A stretch of 64,000 nucleotides of DNA from Chloroflexota bacterium (GCA_019637815.1 JAHBUZ010000004.1:1-64000), one strand, 5' to 3'; counted from the stretch's first letter, positions 35,920-44,431 are shown. The notes: generated by a model not told the origin, from the letters alone. Numbers and translations: made by a program.

Positions 35920-37350
35920 CTAGAAGGTCGTTACGGGCTGGAAAGCGTGCTGGGCAAACTTCAGGAAGGTTTCAGCATCGGTGCGCAGGAGGCCCATGCG
36001 GGAGAACTTGGCCTGTTCAGGAAATCCGGAGGCCAAGATGATGCCACGCACGTTGTTGTTGCCATCGGGCAGGTTCAGGTGTACCCAGCCCATGTACCGC
36101 AGGATCTGGCCGAACACCGCATCTCGCGCCTCGTCGGCCTTGATCTCCACGACGACGTACTGGCCTGTCGCGTCCTTGCACAGGAGGTCCATCGGGCCGA
36201 TGTGCGTGCTGTACTGCCGCCCGCCAGGCACGAGCGTGAGGCCCGTCTCCAGCAGGTTCAGCCGATCCGTGTAGAAGTCCTCAATCTCGCGCTCCCGCAG
36301 GCTGCGCGCGATGCCAGCCTTCTCCTCGGGGGTCAGGGGCGAGCCCGCCTTGGCCGCCTCCTCCACGATGCCAGCGGCAGCATTCTTCGCGGCAGCACCC
36401 GTCGCGGCTAGCGTGATGCTCCTAGAGAGGTACGTGAACCAGTCGGGCTGCTGCTTGGGATCGCCAAGGTAGGCGAACCAGTCTACGGCGTCCTTCGCCG
36501 CCACCGACTTGAGGCTGTCCGCCTTGGACACGATGGCGTCCACCGTGGCTCGGTCGGCTGCGCGCGTCTCGCCGTCCGCGCGCACCAAGTACGGCGGGTA
36601 GGCGAACTCAGCGAGCGCGTACGACCGCGCGTTGGAGATCGTGCGCCACCGCGGGAACGACCTGATGTCCCGCATGAGAGCGGCTCGATCCGCCTCACGC
36701 AGTCCTCGCCAGGCACGGATGTACTGGACGACCGAGTTCAGGTCCCCTTGGCTCTGCGCAAGGTTGACGAAGATCGCGTACTCCTCGTCTGTGAGCCGGT
36801 AGTCGGACTGCGCCAGCACTTGGAGCAGGAACACGTGCGGGAACAGGCCGCGGAACATGGCGCGGTAGCCCACGTCGAGCGTGGGGTTCGGGTACTGGAT
36901 CTTGAAGACCTGCGCGGTGATGACCCTGTCGAGGTCATCGGCGGCGACCGTGGCGAGGTCAAGCCCGGCATCGGTGACAAGGACCGTCAGGCCGTCGTCT
37001 ACCCACGCCAAGCCAAGGTGCTTCAGCACCACGATGATGATGCGCGCGAGCGCTGCCCGATCGTTGGGGTCCGCAGTACCCTCCTCAATGTAGGGGCTGA
37101 CCAGGCCGCGCCCTTCGAGGATGTCCAGCAACCTGTTCTGCTGGTCTGGGTTCCATGTCACCGTGCTGAACTCGTCGATCAGGACCCTGATGACCTCGGC
37201 GAGGAAGGCCACGTTCGCCTGATTAAGGCTCCGCGCCTTGGGGACGTACCAGTAACTGTTCGTCGTCCGGTACTCCGCGGCGAAGCGCCGGATGACCTCG
37301 CGAAATGGCGCGTCCTTGGGCACGGTGATGGTGGGGAGAGCGTTCGCCAT
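35920..37350 (-). CDS. Type II-like restriction endonuclease with NucS-like C-terminal nuclease domain
   Basis: 476 residues. The N-terminal 300 residues resemble an AlwI-type specificity region from memory (FREVIRRFAAEYRTTNSYWYVP; GLAWVDDGLTVLVTDAGLDLA; KIQYPNPTLDVGYRAMFRGLFPHVFLLQVL). The C-terminal 120 residues look like the catalytic domain of NucS/EndoMS (DUF91): REREIEDFYTDRLNLLETGL, then a PD-(D/E)xK core in GPMDLLCKDATGQYVVVEIK and FGQILRYMGWVHLNLP. The gene lies directly upstream of the methyltransferase. AlwI cuts near GGATC, but the specificity here is unknown. It looks lower in GC than the host, a sign of separate acquisition. Confidence 0.78.
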   Translation of the reverse strand: MANALPTITVPKDAPFREVIRRFAAEYRTTNSYWYVPKARSLNQANVAFLAEVIRVLIDEFSTVTWNPDQQNRLLDILEGRGLVSPYIEEGTADPNDRAALARIIIVVLKHLGLAWVDDGLTVLVTDAGLDLATVAADDLDRVITAQVFKIQYPNPTLDVGYRAMFRGLFPHVFLLQVLAQSDYRLTDEEYAIFVNLAQSQGDLNSVVQYIRAWRGLREADRAALMRDIRSFPRWRTISNARSYALAEFAYPPYLVRADGETRAADRATVDAIVSKADSLKSVAAKDAVDWFAYLGDPKQQPDWFTYLSRSITLAATGAAAKNAAAGIVEEAAKAGSPLTPEEKAGIARSLREREIEDFYTDRLNLLETGLTLVPGGRQYSTHIGPMDLLCKDATGQYVVVEIKADEARDAVFGQILRYMGWVHLNLPDGNNNVRGIILASGFPEQAKFSRMGLLRTDAETFLKFAQHAFQPVTTF

Positions 37351-37677
37351 CGTGACCGGGAGTCTACCGACCCAGACAGCCTCCGTGCGCGGTCCGACCC
37401 GATGAAACCGCCCGGCCCGTGGCCCAGCGGGTCGCTACGGCGTCCCTAGCCGAGCCCACGGAGGCGGCAGGTTGTCCACTAAGGGCGACGTAAGAGCCGC
37501 CCGCTACCCTCCCCTCCGGCTGGCCCCGGCTCCGCGCCAGCGGGCAGGAGAGGCGGGGCGCAACCCCGAGTCACCCGGTCCGGACTCAGAGCCGTCGCGG
37601 GTGCCAGACATCGTCGGGCGACCGGGTGCCAGCCATCGCCTATGTGGTGCGTGCAGGCAACCATGTACCAGCCGCTA
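37351..37677. other. Right-end non-coding arm of the element
   Basis: No gene is seen in this 327-bp stretch between the R-M operon start and the comM junction. CGGGTGCCAG occurs at 37598-37607 and 37623-37632, each followed by near-identical flanks ([A/C]CATCG), and again near the left end at 27157-27166. These could be recombination arm sites. A 5-bp hairpin CGGGG-CGCAA-CCCCG lies near 37555. The R-M promoter should be near 37,350-37,450, but I cannot call it confidently. Confidence 0.4.
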
Positions 37678-38550
37678 GGTTGTGTGATGGGGCGACCGGA
37701 ACGATCGCTCGTGACGACCGATGGAGCCGGGTGGCGTCCCGGCCACGCTCCGGATGACGGCCACCTCCTGCGCCTCCTGGTCGTCGAGGGGTGGCAGCAG
37801 GCCCGGGATCGTGCGCGCCAGCAGGGTCTTGCCGGCACCCGGAGCGCCCAGCATGAGCAGGTCATGGCCACCCGCCAGCGCGACCTCCAGCGCCCAGCGT
37901 GCCGTCGCCTGGCCACGCACCTCCGCGAGGTCCGCCGGCGTCAGGCGCTCCGCCCGGGCGCCACCATCCGGCACCGACTCCGTGGCCGACGCGGAGATCC
38001 GCAGTGGCACCCGACGCTGCGCGGCACCCGCGGTCCGCCCCCGTGGACCGGCCACCAGGCGAGCCGCGTCATCGAGCCCGGCGATGCCCTCGATGGTCAC
38101 GTCCGCGACCAGGCGCGCCTCCACCACGTTCCGCTCCGGTACCGCGACACGTCGATGACCAGCACGCGCGAGCGTCGAGACCATGGGCAGGACGCCCGCG
38201 ACCGGCAGCACCGCACCACCCAGCGAGAGCTCCCCGAGCAGTGCCCACGGCCCACCCGATGGGCGGATCTGCCCGGACGCCACGAGGATGCCCGTCGCGA
38301 TCGCGACGTCATACGCGGCGCCCCGCTTGCGTCGATCCGCGGGCGCGAGGTTGATGGTGATGCGCCCCAGCGGGTACTCGAATCCGGCATTCCGCAGGGC
38401 GCCCCGGACGCGCTCACGCGCCTCCGACAGCGCGGCATCCGGCAGTCCCACGATATGACACGCGGGAAGGCCGGGCGCGACATCCACCTCCACGTGGACG
38501 AGCGTGCCGTGGAGCCCATCGATGACTGCGGTGACTAGGGTCGCGAGCAT
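37675..38550 (-). pseudogene. comM: 5' fragment of comM (Mg-chelatase-like ATPase)
   Basis: 291 residues are still open before a stop supplied by the element. The N-terminal ChlI-like domain (about 15-140: HVEVDVAPGLPACHIVGLPDAALSEARERVRGAL; FEYPLGRITINLAPADRRKRG) and the first part of the AAA+ domain with Walker A (LMLGAPGAGKTLLARTIPGLLPPL, about 228-251) are present. The reading ends at RSFRSPHHTT, a conserved family motif. Walker B, the arginine finger and the hexamer-forming C-terminus are on the other side of the 10.6-kb insertion. The product would bind but probably not hydrolyse ATP. The ATG at 38550 matches the family start. Confidence 0.92.
37678..37686. other. attR candidate
   Basis: GGTTGTGTG at the right junction matches the left GGTGGTGTG at eight of nine bases, with GTGTG (37682-37686) shared. 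On the minus strand comM reads PHHTT up to here, then the element supplies an in-frame TAG stop. Confidence 0.75.
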
Positions 38551-38770
38551 GGGCCCAGTGTGGCGAGCGGGTCGTACCGGACGATCACGCCGGACTTACC
38601 ACGGACTTTTCGGATCCGGGCCATCCGGGCGGACCGGGCGGGGCCGCTCGTGGACGCGCTGCATGACCAACGGCCCGGGTCCTGCGCCCGGACCAGTCGC
38701 TCGCCGACTGCCGAGCGGCACTGTCGGCCACCCCTCGACCCGACCCAGCATGACCCTCGAGGAGGCACCC

Positions 38771-40246
38771 ATGTCCACGACTCGGATGGGCCGGCACCTG
38801 GGCACGCTGGCCATGATCGGCATCGCCACCGGGGGCGGGCTCCTGGCCGCTGCGGTCACGCCACGCGGTCCGGTGACACCCGGCCACGCGCTCGCGTGGA
38901 TGCTCGGCGGGCTGGCCCTGGGTCTGGTCTGTGGTGCGGTGAGCGGAACCCGCTGGGCCATGCTCGTCACCCCGGTGGTCGCGACCCTCGCGTTCGAGGT
39001 GGGCCGGCTGGGCACGAACGGACCCACCGTGGACGCCGTGGCGCCGGGCTCCATCTATGGGGTCATCGCGCTCGTGACGGGGCGTGGTGTCTCGGCGCTC
39101 CTCGCATGGCCGGGCCTGATCATCGGTGCCCGCCTGGGCATCGAGGGACGCGCCCGCCACCGACCCGTGGCCGCCCCCAGGCTCGGTCGGGCGGCCGGCG
39201 TCGGCATCGTGGCCTGCCTCGTCGTCGGCCTCGCGCAGGCGTGGATCATCGTCCAGCCCGCGTCCACGGCCCCCATCCTCGGCCCGGACGGGCAGGTCGT
39301 CGCCGGCAGCGTCGCGGAGCTGGGCACGGTCCGTCTGGGCGGGCATGACCAGGTGGTGCTCATCCGCGGCCGCGATGTCACGGCACCCGTCCTGCTCCAC
39401 CTCGCGGGCGGCCCCGGCGGCACGGACCTGGGCGCCATGCGCGCGGACACCAGCCTCGAGGACGGGTTCGTCGTCGTCACCTGGGAGCAGCGGGGTGCCG
39501 GCAGGTCATACGCGGCCCTCGACCCCGCCGAGACGCTGACCCTCGAGTCGATGGTCGCGGACACCATCGAGCTCACCGAGCATCTGCGCGATCGCTTCGG
39601 CCACGAGCGGATCTTCCTGATGGGCAACTCGTGGGGCACGCTGCTGGGTGTGCTCGCGGTCCAGCAGCGACCGGACCTGTATCACGCGTGGATCGGCACC
39701 GGCCAGATGGTCAGCCCGCGCGCGACCGATGTCATGTTCTGGGAGGACACGATCGCCTGGGCAGAGCGCGTGGGTGACACGGGCCTCGCGGACACGCTGC
39801 GCCGGAACGGCCCGCCGCCGTACAGCGATGTGACGCTCTATGAGGCGGCGCTGTCCCATGAGCACGACTGGAACGTCTATGCCGAGTTCGACAACGGACG
39901 GGAGCTGCCCGCGACCCTGTTCGTGCCCGAGAACTCGTTCATGGACCGACTGAATGGCCTGCGGGCCTTCCTCGACACGTTCTCGGTGCTCTATCCCCAG
40001 ATCCAGGACGTCGACCTGCGCCAGACGGCGACCCGCCTGGACGTCCCGGTGTACCTGGTCGCCGGCGCCCATGAAGCGCGCGGACGCGCGGTCCTCGCCG
40101 ATGCCTGGTTCGCGATGCTCGACGCGCCGCACGCCGAGCGCGTGGTGTTCGAGCACTCCGGCCATCGGCCGTCGTTCGAGGAGCCCGCCGCGTTCGCGAC
40201 GCTCATGGAACGCATCCGGGAGGAAGCCCCGAACGTCCCCCGATGA
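38771..40246 (+). CDS. Membrane-anchored alpha/beta hydrolase, prolyl aminopeptidase-like
   Basis: 491 residues. The ATG at 38771 has GAGGAGG just upstream. Residues 1-170 hold about four membrane helices (LAMIGIATGGGLLAAAV, ALAWMLGGLALGLVCG, WAMLVTPVVATLAFEVG, GVGIVACLVVGLAQAWIIV). The C-terminal hydrolase domain has the oxyanion motif LLHLAGGPGGTD, the nucleophile elbow MGNSWGTLLGVL and a late histidine in VVFEHSGHRPSFEEP. This combination (GGPGG with GxSxG) is typical of proline iminopeptidase-like enzymes. The catalytic domain likely faces outward. The substrate is not known. Convergent with the CpaE-like gene, stops 3 bp apart. Confidence 0.85.
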   Translation: MSTTRMGRHLGTLAMIGIATGGGLLAAAVTPRGPVTPGHALAWMLGGLALGLVCGAVSGTRWAMLVTPVVATLAFEVGRLGTNGPTVDAVAPGSIYGVIALVTGRGVSALLAWPGLIIGARLGIEGRARHRPVAAPRLGRAAGVGIVACLVVGLAQAWIIVQPASTAPILGPDGQVVAGSVAELGTVRLGGHDQVVLIRGRDVTAPVLLHLAGGPGGTDLGAMRADTSLEDGFVVVTWEQRGAGRSYAALDPAETLTLESMVADTIELTEHLRDRFGHERIFLMGNSWGTLLGVLAVQQRPDLYHAWIGTGQMVSPRATDVMFWEDTIAWAERVGDTGLADTLRRNGPPPYSDVTLYEAALSHEHDWNVYAEFDNGRELPATLFVPENSFMDRLNGLRAFLDTFSVLYPQIQDVDLRQTATRLDVPVYLVAGAHEARGRAVLADAWFAMLDAPHAERVVFEHSGHRPSFEEPAAFATLMERIREEAPNVPR

Positions 40247-40249
40247 ACC

Positions 40250-41485
40250 TCAGGAGTGGACGGTCGCGCTCAGGAGGGGTTGCGGGGCAGCGTCGCGGGG
40301 CGCCTTGGGGTCCGCCTCGATGGCCCGGACCACCTCGGTGATCGACCGGGCGATAGCGGCATCCGGTCGTCCCTTGAGGAACGGCTCGCCGCTGTTGAGC
40401 GCGCTGATGGCGGTCCGATAGTCGTTGACGACCTGGTGACGGATGGGCCGCTTGAGCACGGCCTCGATGGACCGGGGGCCGATACCGGTGTAGGCATTGC
40501 TCCGATTGAGCAGCAGCTCCAGCATCTCGTCGGGCATCCCGATCTGGGCCATGGTCTCGATGACCAGGCGCACGTTCTTGATGCACGACAGGTCCGCGGT
40601 CATGACCACGAGCATCCGGTCCGCGACCGAGATCACGTCCAGGCAATGGTCATCGAGCCGCTCATCGAGGTCCACGATCACGTAGTCGTACATCCGGCGC
40701 AGCGTCTCGACGATGGTCGCCATGTGGTGGCGCTCCGCGCTCACGTGCTCGGCCTCCTCCGGCCGCGGCGGGGCCAGCAGCAGGTCGATGCCCGACTCGT
40801 GGTGGACCACGATGGTGCGCAGCAGGTCCGCATCGATCGACGGTGCTGTCACCGCGTCCACGATCGAGTAGCGGTCGTTGCCCAGGTCCATGAAGACCCG
40901 GTGATCGCCGAACTGGAGGTTCCCGTCCACGAGGACCACGTTCCGGCGCAGATGTCGGTGGAACGCGATGGCCGCGTTGATGGCGATGGTCGTGCTGCCC
41001 ACACCGCCCTTGGCGCCATACACGGCGATGACCTGGCCACGGGTCTGCGTGGCGGCCGTGGCCGACTGGGCGGTGGTCGATGGCTGGGCGACGGGCGCCA
41101 CCACGACACCCCCCGGCGGGAAGCGACTCAGCAGTCGCCGGACGCGCGCCACGAGCTCCGCGGGGTGGACGGGCAGCGCCTGGTAGTCATCCGCGCCGGC
41201 CCGCAGACCACGGACCTTGTCCCGGGCATCGTCCCGGCCGAGCATGATGACGGGCACATGGCCCTGTCCGGTCGCCGCGCGGATGTGCGCGAGGATCGCC
41301 CACGCGCTGTCCCCGGGCACATTGGCGTCGAGGATCGCGAGGTGCGGCGGCTCGATGGAGATGGCGCCGAGCGCTTCCTCATGGGACCCGACGACGCGCA
41401 GCAGCCGGTCATCGGCCGCCAGGGCGGTCGTCAGCAGCCGCTCGAGACTGGGGTCATCGGTCAGGACCAGGAGCCGTGCTGCCAT
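40250..41485 (-). CDS. CpaE/TadZ-like ATPase with N-terminal receiver-like domain
   Basis: 411 residues. The N-terminal receiver-like domain (about 1-120) keeps the acceptor-position aspartate (LAILDANVPG), but the usual Thr/Ser becomes G in IMLGRDD and the conserved Lys is lost at YQALPVHP, so it is probably a pseudo-receiver. The C-terminal ParA/MinD-like ATPase starts IAVYGAKGGVGSTTIAIN, a deviant Walker A with serine before TT, as in CpaE/TadZ proteins that place Flp pilus machines. VVLVDGNLQFG and YDYVIVDLDERLDD follow. No other tad/cpa genes are in the window. The start MAARLLVLTDD at 41485 is preferred over longer frames that read through the repeats upstream. Confidence 0.85.
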   Translation of the reverse strand: MAARLLVLTDDPSLERLLTTALAADDRLLRVVGSHEEALGAISIEPPHLAILDANVPGDSAWAILAHIRAATGQGHVPVIMLGRDDARDKVRGLRAGADDYQALPVHPAELVARVRRLLSRFPPGGVVVAPVAQPSTTAQSATAATQTRGQVIAVYGAKGGVGSTTIAINAAIAFHRHLRRNVVLVDGNLQFGDHRVFMDLGNDRYSIVDAVTAPSIDADLLRTIVVHHESGIDLLLAPPRPEEAEHVSAERHHMATIVETLRRMYDYVIVDLDERLDDHCLDVISVADRMLVVMTADLSCIKNVRLVIETMAQIGMPDEMLELLLNRSNAYTGIGPRSIEAVLKRPIRHQVVNDYRTAISALNSGEPFLKGRPDAAIARSITEVVRAIEADPKAPRDAAPQPLLSATVHS

Positions 41486-41562
41486 CGACACCGATGCTAT
41501 CCCGACCGGACCGCCCGCCCGGATACCCCGATGGTCCCGATCGCGTGCGGCGGACGGGCCAT

Positions 41563-41671
41563 GTGCCGGCACGCACCACCGTGGTGCCGCGGACCGCGCG
41601 CGACAGGTGCCCCCGCGCACCACCCTGGCGCCCGGCATCTCACTCGGTGCCGGCACGCACCACCGTGGTGC
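41563..41671. repeat. Three operator-like 25-bp repeats upstream of the CpaE-like gene
   Basis: Two identical 25-bp copies (41563-41587 and 41647-41671) and a third copy with five mismatches (41607-41631) are spaced 44 and 40 bp start to start, about four helical turns. Each exact copy contains the palindrome GTGCCGGCAC followed by the inverted repeat GCACCAC-C-GTGGTGC. They lie 78-186 bp before the CpaE-like start and after the slipin stop, as expected for binding sites of a dimeric regulator. Confidence 0.75.
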
Positions 41672-41773
41672 GATGGGCGGGACCCGGCCGTGGACCACGC
41701 CGCCAGGCATTGCCACTCGACCCGGCGGGTGGCGCCACGGGACCGCCCGGAGGTCCCGCTCCGGATCGAGCCG

Positions 41774-42973
41774 TCAGCCCGCGGGGTTCGGCTCCGTCGG
41801 TGTGTCGTCGACCGCGGTCGTGGGTGCGTCCGGCGCAGGCACCGAGGCCCAGCCCGGCAGGTCCTGGGCGGTCGATGTCGACAGACCCGTCAGCGCGATC
41901 GCGTCCGACAGCGACGGCGACGCTGGCGGCTCGGTGGCGCCCGGTGGGTCCCCGAGGTCACCGGTCACGCCCGCGGCCGGTGCATCCGCGCCGGCCGTCG
42001 AGGCGTCCTCGGTCGTGCTGCTCCCCTCCCCGGGTGCGCCACCCGTCGGGCCGGTGCCGCCCGGCAACGCCCGCACACCGCCGGTGGGACCGGACGGCGG
42101 CGCGTCCGCAGACGCATCCACGAACCGTCCCAGGCGCTGGGCGAGCTCGGTCAGCTCGAGGGGCAGCACGTACTTCGTGGACGGGCTCGCGCCGAGCGCC
42201 TTGAGGGTGTCGAGGTACTGGAGGAGCATCGTGCGCTCGTCCACGTGTCGAGCCGCCGCGAAGATGCGCTCGAGCGCCTGGCTGAAGCCTTCCGCCTCGA
42301 GGATGGCCGACTGGCGCTTGCCCTCGGCGCGCAGGATGGACGACTGCTTCTCGCCCTCGGCGACGTTGATGGCCGACTGGCGTGCGCCCTCCGACTCGGT
42401 GATGACGGCGCGCCGGTTGCGCTCCGCGGAGAGCATCCGGTTCATGGCGTCCTGGACGTCCCGCGGCGGGGTGATCTCGCGGATCTCCACGGTCGTCACC
42501 TTGCCGCCCCAGCGCTCGGTCTGCTCGTCCAGCTTGGTGCGCAGCACCTCGTTGATCTGGTCGCGCTTGGACAGGACGTCGTCCAGCAGGATGTCGCCGA
42601 TGACGGCGCGCAGCGTGGTCGTGGCGATGCCCTGGAGGGCCCCAGCGAAATACGCGACGTTGACGATCGACCGGAGCGGGTCGCTGATGCGCCAGTAGAT
42701 CAGGAAGTCGATGCTGATGGGCGCGTTGTCCTTGGTGATGGTCGTCTGGCTGGGGACCTCGATGAACTGCTCCCGCAGGTCCACGCGCACCGGCCGGTCG
42801 ATGACCGGGATCAGGAACACCACACCCGGACCCTTGAGCTTGTCGGGACCGGTCCGGCCGAGCCGGAAGACCACCAGGCGGTCGTACTCGTTGACGATGC
42901 GGATGCTCAGCCACGCCAGCACGATGACGATGACGAGCACCAGGACCAGGGACGCGATGGTCACCGTATCCAC
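41774..42973 (-). CDS. Slipin (SPFH/stomatin-family membrane protein)
   Basis: 399 residues. One N-terminal membrane helix (VTIASLVLVLVIVIVLAWLSI) precedes an SPFH domain (about 25-250): RIVNEYDRLVVFRLGR, KGPGVVFLIPVIDRPVRVDLRE, TTITKDNAPISIDFLIYWRI and the coiled-coil repeats SEGARQSAINVAEGEKQSSILRAEGKRQSAI. The last 120 residues are disordered (proline, threonine, alanine, glycine), unlike typical short slipins. Slipins form membrane scaffolds and are usually encoded beside NfeD proteases that may cleave them, which is the case here: nfeD is immediately upstream (46-bp gap). GTG start at 42973. Confidence 0.92.
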   Translation of the reverse strand: MDTVTIASLVLVLVIVIVLAWLSIRIVNEYDRLVVFRLGRTGPDKLKGPGVVFLIPVIDRPVRVDLREQFIEVPSQTTITKDNAPISIDFLIYWRISDPLRSIVNVAYFAGALQGIATTTLRAVIGDILLDDVLSKRDQINEVLRTKLDEQTERWGGKVTTVEIREITPPRDVQDAMNRMLSAERNRRAVITESEGARQSAINVAEGEKQSSILRAEGKRQSAILEAEGFSQALERIFAAARHVDERTMLLQYLDTLKALGASPSTKYVLPLELTELAQRLGRFVDASADAPPSGPTGGVRALPGGTGPTGGAPGEGSSTTEDASTAGADAPAAGVTGDLGDPPGATEPPASPSLSDAIALTGLSTSTAQDLPGWASVPAPDAPTTAVDDTPTEPNPAG

Positions 42974-43019
42974 GGGGCGGACCTCCGTTCAGGCTCAGCC
43001 GGCATCGGTCGGGCGACCG

Positions 43020-44357
43020 TCACCGCGCAAGCGGGTCGACGATGAGGACCAGGCCATCCTGGTCGGTGATCCGCACCGGCGTCCCGCGTTCCACGACGCG
43101 GCCGTCCGCGCTCCGGGCGGTCCACTCCTCACCCGCAGCATAGACGGTCCCGGAGGGCAGCAGTGCGCGACGCACCTCACCCTCCCTGCCGATGAGGTCA
43201 CCGGCGGCCTCGCCGGATCGGATCCCCACGTTGACGACCGGCATGCGACGCGTCTTGAGCGCCGCCCACAGGACGACCCCCATGAACAGGGCCGTCAGCA
43301 CGGTCATGGTGACGATGATGGGGGTCGCGACCTCCACGCTGGGCGCCGTGGGCGTGCCGGTCTCCGTGTACAGCGCGCTCGCGCCGAGCGCGAACGCGAC
43401 CAGCCCTCCGATGGCGAGCAGGCCATGGCTGGTCACGGTCAGCTCCAGCACGAACAGGATGATGGACAGGCCGATGAGCAGCAGCCCGGCGATATTGAGT
43501 GGCAGGCTGCCGAAGCCGATGAACGCGAGGATGATCGCGAAGGCACCCAGGATGCCCGTCACGAAGTTCGGGTTCTGGAGCTCGAACAGCAGGCCGTAGA
43601 AGCCGATCGTGAACAGGATGAACGCGATGTTCGGGTCCGCGAGCAGATGGAGGAAGGCCTGGAACGGGTTCATGGCCTCTTCGGTGGTCGGGACACCGGC
43701 GGTCGCGAGGACCCACGGCTCGCCACGCACGGTCACGGTCCGGCCATCCGCCTGGGTGAGGAGGTCGTCGATGGAGGTTGCCTTGATGTCGATGGCACCC
43801 GCGGCGAGCGCCTCGTCCACGGTGTAGGACGCGGCATCGACCACCGTGCTCACCGCCCAGTGGACGGGCCGGCCACGCTCCTGGGCGATGGCGGTGATCG
43901 AGGCGACCGTGTCGTTGAGCACCTTGTCGCCCATGGCGCCCTCGATGTCCTCGCCCTGCCCACCGACCGGTGTCGCGGCACCGATGTTGGTCGACGGTGC
44001 CATGGACGCCACGTGCGCCGCGAGCGTGATGAACGTGCCAGCGCTTGCGGCACGGGCACCCGCCGGCCCGACCCAGACCATGACCGGGATCGGCGCGTCC
44101 AGGAACGTCTGGACGATCTCGCGCGTGCTGTCGAGCGAGCCGCCGGGCGTGTCCAGCTGGACTACGACCGCGGGAGCGCCCGTGGCCACCGCCTTCGCGA
44201 TGCCTTCCCGGAGATAGCCCGTCAGGATCTGGTCCACGACGCCCTTGGTGGGCAGCACCACGACCGCACCGGGCTCGGCGCTGCGCGCCATGGAGCCCAG
44301 GAGCAGCAGCAGGCCCGCCACGAGGGGCAGGAGTCGGATCAGTCGTCGTCGATCCAT
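43020..44357 (-). CDS. nfeD: Long NfeD: ClpP-class membrane serine protease with OB domain
   Basis: 445 residues. Signal peptide at about 1-26. The S49/ClpP-like protease domain (about 30-215) has VVVQLDTPGGSLDSTREIVQTF, the nucleophile in AGARAASAGTFITLAAH, and the lysine expected downstream near GDKVLNDTVAS. Four or five membrane helices (about 240-360) follow, then a C-terminal OB-fold NfeD domain (AGEEWTARSADGRVVERGTPVRI). Long NfeD proteins are thought to process their slipin partner, the next gene. A regulatory array lies 75 bp upstream of the ATG at 44357, matching one before the neighbouring XRE gene. Confidence 0.92.
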   Translation of the reverse strand: MDRRRLIRLLPLVAGLLLLLGSMARSAEPGAVVVLPTKGVVDQILTGYLREGIAKAVATGAPAVVVQLDTPGGSLDSTREIVQTFLDAPIPVMVWVGPAGARAASAGTFITLAAHVASMAPSTNIGAATPVGGQGEDIEGAMGDKVLNDTVASITAIAQERGRPVHWAVSTVVDAASYTVDEALAAGAIDIKATSIDDLLTQADGRTVTVRGEPWVLATAGVPTTEEAMNPFQAFLHLLADPNIAFILFTIGFYGLLFELQNPNFVTGILGAFAIILAFIGFGSLPLNIAGLLLIGLSIILFVLELTVTSHGLLAIGGLVAFALGASALYTETGTPTAPSVEVATPIIVTMTVLTALFMGVVLWAALKTRRMPVVNVGIRSGEAAGDLIGREGEVRRALLPSGTVYAAGEEWTARSADGRVVERGTPVRITDQDGLVLIVDPLAR

Positions 44358-44431
44358 CGCATGTCCATCATCCCAGAGTCTGTCCAGCCACCGCTGGTGG
44401 CCGGCTTTCGCGGCGAGCGCACCCGGACGGC

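Larger units (their letters stand above)
27081..37686. mobile_element. 10.6-kb serine-recombinase integrative element with lone capsid gene, inserted in comM
   Basis: Both ends are defined because comM reads continuously across them. The interrupted PHHTT codons lie at 37686 on one side, and TTSYAAM resumes at 27085 on the other. A shared GTGTG core sits in an imperfect 9-bp repeat (27077-27085 and 37678-37686). Inside are a large serine recombinase near the left end, small overlapping genes, a RepA-like AAA ATPase, a major capsid protein, and an oppositely oriented restriction-modification module. No tail, portal, terminase, lysis or conjugation genes are visible. The right half looks lower in GC than the host. 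It could be a phage satellite, a degraded prophage or a plasmid-like integrative element. Confidence 0.88.

Noticed and set aside
37480..37610. tRNA-like stretch near attR
   Set aside because: A CGGGG/CCCCG hairpin is present, but no T-loop or acceptor stem pairing can be built on either strand. The integration target is comM, not a tRNA.
26385..38550. comM halves as a genuine two-subunit protein
   Set aside because: The 3' part has no start codon or ribosome-binding site and carries a frameshift; Walker A and B are on separate fragments. The pattern is insertional disruption.
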